Below, piece after piece: positions 24,427 through 30,175 of a stretch of 30,175 bases of DNA; within the stretch, counting starts at the first letter, position 1; each line of letters begins with the position of its first letter. The position numbers and the translations under genes are program-made. This stretch comes from CAYJVB01 sp964373575 (lineage in GTDB: Archaea > Aenigmatarchaeota > Aenigmatarchaeia > CG10238-14): positions 1 to 30,175 of the forward strand of contig CAYJVB010000008.1 of NCBI GenBank assembly GCA_964373575.1, written 5' to 3'. Under the pieces are notes generated by a model, which did no database searches, was not told the origin of the DNA, and saw only the letters and a list, made by a program, of their open reading frames with translations.

Positions 24427-25179
24427 ATGCGATTTATCGAAAATCAACCGGCATTGTTTATAGAAGACGAAAAAATTCTGGTTATAACAGATCTACATAT
24501 AGGCATAGAATACGAACTTTATAAGTCAGGAATAAATATACCTACACAAATAGCTAAAATGAAAAATCAAATAGAAAAACTTATTAACAAAACAAAATCA
24601 AAAACGCTTGTAATTATCGGCGACATAAAACACGAAGTTCCAGGAATAAGCAAACAGGAATTAAGAGAAATACCAAAATTTTTATCAGAACTTTCAAAAA
24701 AAGTAAAAGTTGAGATTTGTTTGGGGAATCACGACACTTTTTTGAGAGACATATCACCTGAAGATGTCATTGTCCACGACTCAGAAGGTTTCAAAATAGG
24801 TAAATACGGCTTTAATCATGGTCATGCCTGGCCAGCAAAAGAATTAATAACCTGCGATTATCTTATCATCAGTCACATACATCCTGCCGTGCAATTTATT
24901 GACGAATTAGGATATCGAATTGTCGTGCCAGTTTGGGTTAAAGGTAAAATCAATATTGAAAAAATAAAAAATAAATATAATTCAGAAAAAACGGGAAAAC
25001 TAGAGATCATTATAATACCACCTTTTAATAAACTACTCGGCGGAAAACCAATAAATAAAAAACAGAAAAACGACGAGCTTATGGGACCTCTGTTAAGAAA
25101 TAATTTTGTTTATTTAGATGAATGTGAATTATATCTTTTGGATGGCACATATCTTGGAAAACTAAGGGAGTTGAGATGA
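24427..25179 (+). CDS. ICC-like metallophosphoesterase (COG1407-type)
   Basis: A 250-aa calcineurin-fold phosphoesterase distinct from Mre11. Metal motifs: TDLHIG (Asp22, His24), GDIKHE (Asp66), GNHD (100-103), NHGHAWP (His131, His133) and SHIHP (His150, His152). GDIKHE, where GDxxD is usual, is characteristic of the archaeal COG1407 group, often found near DNA helicases. The C-terminal 70 residues (LGGKPINKKQKNDE) also fit that group. A TATA-like TTTTTAATATTTA is centred about 24 bp before the ATG, suggesting a leaderless mRNA separate from rad50. A role in DNA metabolism is suggested by its relatives and neighbours only. Confidence 0.88.
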   Translation: MRFIENQPALFIEDEKILVITDLHIGIEYELYKSGINIPTQIAKMKNQIEKLINKTKSKTLVIIGDIKHEVPGISKQELREIPKFLSELSKKVKVEICLGNHDTFLRDISPEDVIVHDSEGFKIGKYGFNHGHAWPAKELITCDYLIISHIHPAVQFIDELGYRIVVPVWVKGKINIEKIKNKYNSEKTGKLEIIIIPPFNKLLGGKPINKKQKNDELMGPLLRNNFVYLDECELYLLDGTYLGKLRELR

Positions 25180-25180
25180 C

Positions 25181-25603
25181 ATGAAACCTAAAGCTTCTGT
25201 TCAAGCCGTTATTTTTGATAAAAAAACAAAGCATTTCCTAATTATTAATCGAGAAGATTTTTACACTAAGAAATATGACTGGCGACTGGTTAAGGGAGGT
25301 TTAGAGCATGGCGAGCATGAAAATGTTGCATTAAAAAGAGAGATCAGGGAAGAAGTGGGTCTAGATAAATTTGAAATATCACAAAAAATTTACAACTACT
25401 CATTCATCAATCCTAACGGATCTAAGACGCCTGTATCCGTATTTTTGGTATACTCGAATGAAAATGAAAAAACTAAGCCAAGCGTAGAAGAAAAAATAAG
25501 AGAAATAAAATGGGTTTCAGCCAAATCAGCTATTTTAATGTTGAAGTTTAAAGACGAAAAAATTTCCATCAAAAAAACAGTCAAACTAATTTCCATTCTC
25601 TGA
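25181..25603 (+). CDS. Nudix hydrolase
   Basis: A 140-aa protein with a complete Nudix box: GGLEHGEHENVALKREIREEVGL, about residues 39-61, here quoted in two parts as GGLEHGE and REIREEVGL. It starts 1 nt after the phosphoesterase stop, a tight pair. Substrate class is open; diadenosine polyphosphates or oxidised nucleotides are common for short stand-alone Nudix proteins with an N-terminal SVQAVIFDKKTKHFLIINR strand. Its last 23 nt overlap the 3' end of the convergent aIF5B gene. Confidence 0.9.
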   Translation: MKPKASVQAVIFDKKTKHFLIINREDFYTKKYDWRLVKGGLEHGEHENVALKREIREEVGLDKFEISQKIYNYSFINPNGSKTPVSVFLVYSNENEKTKPSVEEKIREIKWVSAKSAILMLKFKDEKISIKKTVKLISIL

Positions 25604-27340
25604 GTAAAGATTTTTCATCATCTTGTAATTTATCCCACACAGCCCTCAATAATTCAGCATTTCTAATCGTGATGACAGATATAAGTATATCACCTTCATT
25701 TATTTGTCTACCAATTGTTGGTTCATTCATGCTAACAGCAACCTTATCGCCTGTTCTCGCCGCTTGAATATTTTTCCCCTCTTTTTCTAATTGTCTAACT
25801 TTGCCTACATCCTTTCCACCTTGTAGTTTCATGGGTGTATTAACCCTCAAAACACCATCTAAAATTTCAACACCAAAAATAGCAGGCTGTCTTTTTCTAA
25901 AAACAAATCCAGATAAAATTCTAATTCTGCATGGTCTAACAGTGGCGTCCAGTTTTTGTTGTTTCTCTCTTTCGCTTTTCTCATTCCTCCACTTTTTATA
26001 GTCTTCAACAATCCTGTAAATGATATTACTTTTGAAGACAGGGATATTTTTTTCTCTGACCAAATTCTTAGCTTCGGGTAGCAACCCAACATTGAAACAC
26101 AATATGACTCTGCTCAGTTCATCCTTCACAGGCTCCAGTTCAATTATGTCCTGTTTTGTGACCTGTCCTATTTCTGCCTTCTTGACAGAAATTTCATTAT
26201 CTTTCATTATCTTAATGAGCGCCTCCAGACCTCCAATTGTATCAGCCTTCGCAATGACACCATCTATATCTTTGACAAATTCAACAACTTCCAATTCCTG
26301 CTGCAACTCTTTTTTTGCCCTTTCAATATCTTTTTCACTACTAACACAAATTATCGGGCTACCAGCAACAGTATTCTCAAGGTTAGGGGCAGAAATTTTT
26401 ATCCCAACTGCAGCATAAGCTTGCTTGACTGACTCGAATTTTTTTTCAATGCGTAATTCCTTTAATACGGGTGGCATTAATAGAGCTTTAATTTTTGTAA
26501 CCAAGGGATTTTTTCCTCCTACTACAAGAAAGTCACCAACCTTAACAGACCCATCATACAGAATCATATCAACAGTTGTTCCTAAACCTTTGACTTCTTT
26601 GACCTCTAGAATTGCGCCTTTTGTTTCATTTGAAACACTTAATCTATCTTTCAAGAATTTTTGCGACAATCCAGCAAGCATTACAAGCAATTCAGAAACA
26701 CCCTCACCGCTTCTCCCAGAACATGGTACTACCGCAACTTGTTTTGTGAAATCTGATACCCTGTCAAATCTCTCTGCTTGAAATCCTTTTTCAGATAGTT
26801 GTGAAACCAGTCTATAAACTAATTCTTCAACCTTGTCGTTTATTTTATCAGACTGTTTTTGTAGGCTTTCCAAAAACGAACTTGTCTTCTGAGGTTGCCA
26901 TCCATAAATTAAATCAATTTTCGTAGCCGCTACAACAAATGGTGTTTTGAACTGTTTGATGAACTCTAAACTCTCTACTGTTTGCGGTTGAAAACCCTCA
27001 TTAATATCGACAACCAAAACAGCCATGTCAGAAATTGATCCACCCCTTCTCCTCAGAGTAGTAAATGCCTCATGTCCCGGTGTGTCAATGAAAAGTAAAC
27101 CAGGGATTATAATATCTATTTTAAATCTGTCTAATAAATCACCAGAAGTCTTTTGTATAACTGACCGTGGAACTAAAGATGCACCAATAGCCTGTGTTAT
27201 TTGCCCTGGCTCAGCAGCATTTACACTCGTTCCTCTAATCGAATCAAGCAAACTTGTCTTTCCGTGGTCTACATTTTCGGGTGACGTCTTTCAGGCTATC
27301 ACTGTCCGAGCACGGAAACTATTGGTTGTCTTATCGTCAT
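25581..27340 (-). CDS. infB: Translation initiation factor aIF5B (IF2 family), interrupted by an mRNA intron
   Basis: This GTPase promotes ribosomal subunit joining and initiator tRNA placement. The CDS is join(25581..27274, 27304..27340) on the minus strand: exon 1 is 37 nt, exon 2 is 1694 nt, and the product is 576 aa. Spliced, it begins MTIRQPIVSVLGHVDHGKTS, with G1 GHVDHGKT at 12-19, G3 DTPGHE at 76-81 and G4 TKID at 130-133. The beta-barrel and C-terminal domains follow, as in family members. Unspliced, frame and P-loop are lost and a TGA interrupts. The ATG at 27340 has GGTGG (27346-27350) 5 nt upstream. The short N-terminus is normal for archaeal proteins. The intron splits codon 13 (His) after its first base. 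Confidence 0.95.
27275..27303 (-). other. 29-nt BHB intron in the aIF5B mRNA
   Basis: On the minus strand the junctions read CTCGGAC|AGTGATAG ... CCCGAAA|ATGTAGAC. The fold has an inner helix GTGAT/GTCAC, 5' bulge AC|A, central 4-bp helix TCGG/CCGA (all Watson-Crick) and 3' bulge AA|A. A further 8-bp exon-exon helix, TTTCCGTG/CACGGAAA, clamps the motif. Cutting after the second base of each bulge rejoins GGAC with ATGTAGAC and restores Gly-His-Val-Asp-His-Gly-Lys-Thr. The length is not a multiple of three and the insert holds an in-frame TGA, so it cannot be translated through. Confidence 0.9.
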
Positions 27341-27345
27341 TATAA

Positions 27346-27350
27346 CCACC
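27346..27350 (-). promoter_or_regulatory. Ribosome binding site of aIF5B exon 1
   Basis: GGTGG ends 5 nt before the ATG at 27340. It confirms that translation begins upstream of the intron and not at any start codon inside exon 2. Confidence 0.75.
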
Positions 27351-27393
27351 ATTTACATAATCAATCTACATTTTCAACATTTATTAGCTTCAA

Positions 27394-27405
27394 TCCTATA
27401 TTAAT
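27394..27405. promoter_or_regulatory. Shared TATA region between aIF5B and the divergent gene
   Basis: CCTATATTAATT reads as a TATA element on both strands. On the minus strand it predicts a leader of about 34 nt carrying the GGTGG site of aIF5B. On the plus strand its centre lies about 28 bp before the ATG at 27428, favouring that codon as the start of the next gene. Confidence 0.45.
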
Positions 27406-27415
27406 TATTGATGGT

Positions 27416-27862
27416 ATGACTTTGACTATGCATGATATTCGGCCAATGGGACTTTGTGTGTCTACACTTGATTTGTTTGATACACGAAAATTCCTCTTAA
27501 GCTACTGCGACAGCATAATTATGAGAGGCGACGACCAAAGATTGATTAATACATTGACTCAGTTTAAAAGAGAACTTAATTCAATGATGTCACAAAAGAA
27601 ATATCTTGACGGGTACAAGGCAATTATAGTTAACAATATCGACAAGATTATCGCTTTGGTAGAAGCAAGATATGCAAAAACTTACTCTGGTGACGTAGAA
27701 TCAGTTAGTGTCCACGGAAAGAAACTGATTGACAGAGTTTTGAATGCAACAAGCTTTGATGTCATCGGTGATATGGAAGATGAGTTCAAAATAAGGATTC
27801 TCCTTCCAACATATAGACTATTTGTTGATGATCTAAAAAAATCGAAGGTTGAATTTATTTAA
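27416..27862 (+). CDS. Hypothetical protein, divergent from aIF5B
   Basis: 148 aa from the ATG at 27416, or 144 aa from the ATG at 27428 (MHDIRPMGLCVSTLDLFDTR). TATA spacing favours the second. The open frame extends further upstream, but that part runs across the antisense of aIF5B exon 1 and the intron and is not coding. I do not recognise the family. The protein is soluble, mainly helical and charged, with a region YLDGYKAIIVNNIDKIIALV and no signal. It lies 17 nt before a VIT1-type transporter gene and probably shares its transcript. Confidence 0.65.
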   Translation: MTLTMHDIRPMGLCVSTLDLFDTRKFLLSYCDSIIMRGDDQRLINTLTQFKRELNSMMSQKKYLDGYKAIIVNNIDKIIALVEARYAKTYSGDVESVSVHGKKLIDRVLNATSFDVIGDMEDEFKIRILLPTYRLFVDDLKKSKVEFI

Positions 27863-27879
27863 TTTTTCAGGTTCTTAGT

Positions 27880-28599
27880 ATGAAATTAACCAACAACCAA
27901 ATTAAGCGACATCTTAAAGAAAAAGAGTATAAGGCATCTGGTGAATTGATAAGAAATATCGTCTTTGGCGCAAGCGACGGCATTGTTACAACCCTTGCTC
28001 TAGTTGCCGGTGTCGCCGGTGCTACAACAGAAGTACCTGTTATTATTGTTGCTGGTTTGGCTGCAGCCTTTTCTAGCGCTATATCAATGGGTTTGGGCAA
28101 TTATATTTCTCTGAAATCAGAAATAGAACTTTACAAAAGAAACATTGAGAACGAGAGGGAAGAAATCAGAAAAAATCCAGAGTTTGAAAAAGAAGAAATC
28201 AGACAGATTTATGCTGCTAAGGGTTTTTCAAAATCTGAACAGAGCATCGCTGTTAAGAGAATTTCCGCCGATAAAAGAAGATGGCTTAAATTTATGATGC
28301 AGGAGGAACTGGGATTAAATGATTTTAGCTTTGAAGATCCAGTTAAAGCAGGAGTGACAATTGGAATAGCAGACATACTTGCAGCATTAGTGCCAGTGGT
28401 GCCGTTTTTCATTTTGTCAAGATTTCAAGCATTATATATTGCTATATTCGCTAGTATGCTGCTGCTGTTCAATATAGGAGCATTTAAAACAAGATTTACC
28501 GGCAGAAATTGGTTCAAAAGTGGATTCGAAACTATGATGATAGGTGCAATAGCAACGTTTGTATCTTATTACCTTGGAACATTTATTGCAACATTTTAA
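27880..28599 (+). CDS. VIT1/CCC1-family metal transporter
   Basis: A 239-aa membrane protein of the vacuolar iron transporter family, which moves Fe2+ or Mn2+ across membranes, probably out of the cytosol. TM1 carries the hallmark FGASDGIVTTLALVAGVAGA (about 28-46), and TM2 follows with AAAFSSAISMGLGNYIS. Between TM2 and TM3 is a cytosolic helical domain of about 80 residues with Glu-rich stretches (ENEREEIRKNPEFEKEEIRQ) matching the metal-binding domain. Three further helices complete five TMs. Length is typical. In a small archaeon this would serve metal efflux or storage balance. Confidence 0.92.
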   Translation: MKLTNNQIKRHLKEKEYKASGELIRNIVFGASDGIVTTLALVAGVAGATTEVPVIIVAGLAAAFSSAISMGLGNYISLKSEIELYKRNIENEREEIRKNPEFEKEEIRQIYAAKGFSKSEQSIAVKRISADKRRWLKFMMQEELGLNDFSFEDPVKAGVTIGIADILAALVPVVPFFILSRFQALYIAIFASMLLLFNIGAFKTRFTGRNWFKSGFETMMIGAIATFVSYYLGTFIATF

Positions 28600-28609
28600 T
28601 GTCAAAAAA

Positions 28610-29944
28610 TCATATTAACCCGAAAACTTTTACCACAAACATTAACAACAATATTATAGGGATAACATATTTTACAAGACTGATGATAATAGTATATTCA
28701 ATGAAATGCTGAATATATTTTCCCACTTGCCTAATGCCTTCTATGCTGAATCTTATATCCATGTGCAGTTCTCTTATAAGCAGTTCAGGATCCCAGTACC
28801 ACGAAACCACATAACATATTGTTGCCGCAGAGAGCAAGACCATCAAAGTTCCGAAGAAAAAGTCCATTATTTCCAGTAAATTTATGGAGAAAATACCACT
28901 ATAACTTAAAGAAACCGGGATGCTAACTGCAGCCAGTGCTATCATAAATATATTAACAGCCTTTTCTCTACTGAAATGATATTCATCAATGAGATTTGTG
29001 GATAATGTCTCCATCATAGAAATAGCAGATGACAGCCCAGCTATGAAAAGCAGGAGGAAAAACACAGAAGCAATTAATAAGCCATAAGGAATTTCTTGGA
29101 AAACTTTCATCAGGACTACAAAAGCTAATTCCGGACCTTCAGCTATATTGAGGTTAAACGAATAAATGGTTGAAAAAATAATGAAACCAGCTATTAACGC
29201 TACCATAGTATCTACAATAGTAATAGTTGTTGTCAAACTCGGAATATCTTCTTTCTTTTTCAAATAGCTCCCATAGGTTATCATTATTCCATAACCAGCT
29301 GATAAGGAGAATAGACATTGACCAAATGCAAGGAGCCATACTTTCGCATCAAAAATTCTAGAAAAATCAGGTTTGAAATAATATATTGCACCACTTATAG
29401 CATTAGGGAATGACAAAGTTTTGAAGAGTAAAATCATCAACAGCACAAAAAATATGGGCATCAATACTTTGGATAAATCCTCAATACCATTCTTCACACC
29501 AGATTTCACAATGTAGCCTGTCAAAGTTAATGTTATTATAGTGAATATCAGTGGTTCAATGCCTTGAGCAAATGTTTGAAAATGTAACAACTGTCCAAAA
29601 AGTGATGCAACAAAATAAGTTAATGTCCATCCAACCACAACTACATAATATCCCTGCATGAAAAATACAGTTAGAATCGGAACAGCACTTAGCCATTTCA
29701 TTTTAGGATTTATAGATTTGAATGCGGTGATAACTGATCCCTGAAACTTTCTACCGGTGGCTAATTCAAGGAACAGAATAGGTATGCCAAATAATGCTAC
29801 AGCTATCAAATACGGAATTAAAAACGCCCCGCCCCCACCTAAATTCATAACGTAAGGAAATCTCCAGATGTTGCCTACACCAATAGCCGAACCTAGAGCA
29901 GCTGCAATAAAACCCCATTTACTTGACCATTCTTCGCGCTGCAT
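28610..29944 (-). CDS. Sodium:neurotransmitter symporter (NSS/SNF) family transporter
   Basis: 444 aa with about 11-12 membrane helices, a Na+-coupled amino acid or amine importer of the LeuT fold. TM1 has the unwound Na+/substrate segment GSAIGVGNIWRFPYV (18-32), followed by GGGAFLIPYLIAVALFGIPILFLELATG. Later hallmarks include SLSAGYGIMITYGSYL (TM6 region) and LLFIAGLSSAISMMETL (TM8). Prokaryotic NSS proteins often carry tryptophan, leucine, tyrosine or methionine; substrate is not readable here. It is convergent with the VIT1 gene (10-nt gap). Import of amino acids fits an organism with reduced biosynthesis, but that is inference. Confidence 0.94.
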   Translation of the reverse strand: MQREEWSSKWGFIAAALGSAIGVGNIWRFPYVMNLGGGGAFLIPYLIAVALFGIPILFLELATGRKFQGSVITAFKSINPKMKWLSAVPILTVFFMQGYYVVVVGWTLTYFVASLFGQLLHFQTFAQGIEPLIFTIITLTLTGYIVKSGVKNGIEDLSKVLMPIFFVLLMILLFKTLSFPNAISGAIYYFKPDFSRIFDAKVWLLAFGQCLFSLSAGYGIMITYGSYLKKKEDIPSLTTTITIVDTMVALIAGFIIFSTIYSFNLNIAEGPELAFVVLMKVFQEIPYGLLIASVFFLLLFIAGLSSAISMMETLSTNLIDEYHFSREKAVNIFMIALAAVSIPVSLSYSGIFSINLLEIMDFFFGTLMVLLSAATICYVVSWYWDPELLIRELHMDIRFSIEGIRQVGKYIQHFIEYTIIISLVKYVIPIILLLMFVVKVFGLI

Positions 29945-30000
29945 AAATTAGAATTGGTTTTTGAATTAAGATAATTTAGTTATGGTGTGATAATACAGAG

Positions 30001-30175
30001 TTAGAAAAGTGAATTCCACCACGGTGTTTCGTTTTTTTCGCCTATATACCATAATCTTTGGTACCTAAGTCCTGACACAAAAACTTTCTCAATAGTTCCT
30101 TTTTTTTTGATTGGGTTCTGTTCATTTCTATTGGGAAGATATAGATCTAAAACCTGATATTCTATCTCAGGTGAG
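30001..30175 (-). CDS. Unrecognised gene, only the C-terminal 57 residues in window
   Basis: The frame enters from the right edge and ends at TAA (30001-30003). The C-terminus reads VSGLRYQRLWYIGEKNETPWWNSLF and is preceded by a charged stretch (LPNRNEQNPIKKKGTIEKVF). There is no membrane segment. Aromatic-rich and short, it gives no family signal. It lies 56 nt upstream of the NSS gene on the same strand and may precede it in an operon. The frame is clean of stops across 58 codons and its composition is coding-like, but with so little visible the call is tentative. Confidence 0.55.
   Translation of the reverse strand, partial: SPEIEYQVLDLYLPNRNEQNPIKKKGTIEKVFVSGLRYQRLWYIGEKNETPWWNSLF

Noticed and set aside
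27252..27340. Intein in aIF5B at the P-loop, a known intein hot spot in archaeal IF2
   Set aside because: The insert is only 29 nt, out of frame and contains a stop. No intein blocks or C-terminal HN + Cys/Ser/Thr are present. The BHB structure explains it.
25581..27340. aIF5B as a frameshifted or truncated pseudogene, or a misassembly
   Set aside because: The rest of the gene is intact, the missing N-terminus is found directly upstream with a ribosome site, and the insert has exact BHB geometry whose cleavage restores the frame. Random damage would not do this.
27254..27415. N-terminal extension of the gene at 27416-27862, from an open frame beginning at 27254
   Set aside because: It runs antisense to aIF5B exon 1 and the intron, has non-coding composition, and lies upstream of the promoter.
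1..30175. CRISPR array, insertion sequences, prophage genes or long repeats
   Set aside because: No regularly spaced repeats, transposase, integrase or terminal repeats were seen. All genes look like chromosomal housekeeping or accessory genes with similar composition.

Overview
The window is archaeal chromosome, AT-rich and densely coded. The evidence is a group II chaperonin (thermosome), a proteasome beta subunit, the KH/beta-CASP termination nuclease FttA (aCPSF1), an archaeal/eukaryal-type prolyl-tRNA synthetase, aIF5B, Mre11-Rad50, class III (archaeal) prepilin signals, TATA/BRE promoters and bulge-helix-bulge (BHB) introns. A small-genome DPANN-type lineage is my guess. The sequence does not prove the phylum.

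Layout. 1-383 (minus): tRNA-Ile with two introns, followed 14 nt later by a truncated Nudix gene. 427-1620: an archaeal HTH regulator and a small unknown gene. 1865-3517: thermosome. 3598-10046 (plus): a nine-gene type IV pilus/Tad-like operon with a coiled-coil protein, five prepilin-like proteins, one secretion ATPase and two TadC/FlaJ-type membrane platform proteins, tightly packed or overlapping. 10047-12603 (minus): FttA and PsmB. 12667-13857 (plus): two unknown genes, one a membrane protein. 13873-19297 (minus): a methyltransferase-fold protein; a wHTH regulator - ornithine cyclodeaminase - ProRS unit; CsaA; an S66 peptidase; an HD phosphohydrolase; and tRNA-Pro(UGG). 19434-25603 (plus): an MBL-fold protein, a P-loop kinase-like protein, Mre11, Rad50, a second metallophosphoesterase and a Nudix hydrolase. 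25581-27340 (minus): aIF5B. 27416-28599 (plus): an unknown gene and a VIT1/CCC1 transporter. 28610-30175 (minus): an NSS-family symporter and the 3' end of an unrecognised gene.

Main discovery. The aIF5B reading frame is interrupted inside the P-loop codons by a 29-nt insert (27275-27303, minus strand). The insert folds with its flanks into a BHB splicing motif. Cutting at the standard positions in the two bulges restores the expected N-terminus, MTIRQPIVSVLGHVDHGKTS, in frame. This is best read as an mRNA intron removed by the tRNA splicing endonuclease. The same endonuclease would be needed for the two-intron tRNA-Ile at the left edge, whose D-stem intron has a near-textbook BHB and whose anticodon reads UAU.

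The window also suggests a proline supply-and-charging unit: a regulator, ornithine cyclodeaminase and ProRS linked by 8-nt overlaps. tRNA-Pro lies upstream on the same strand.
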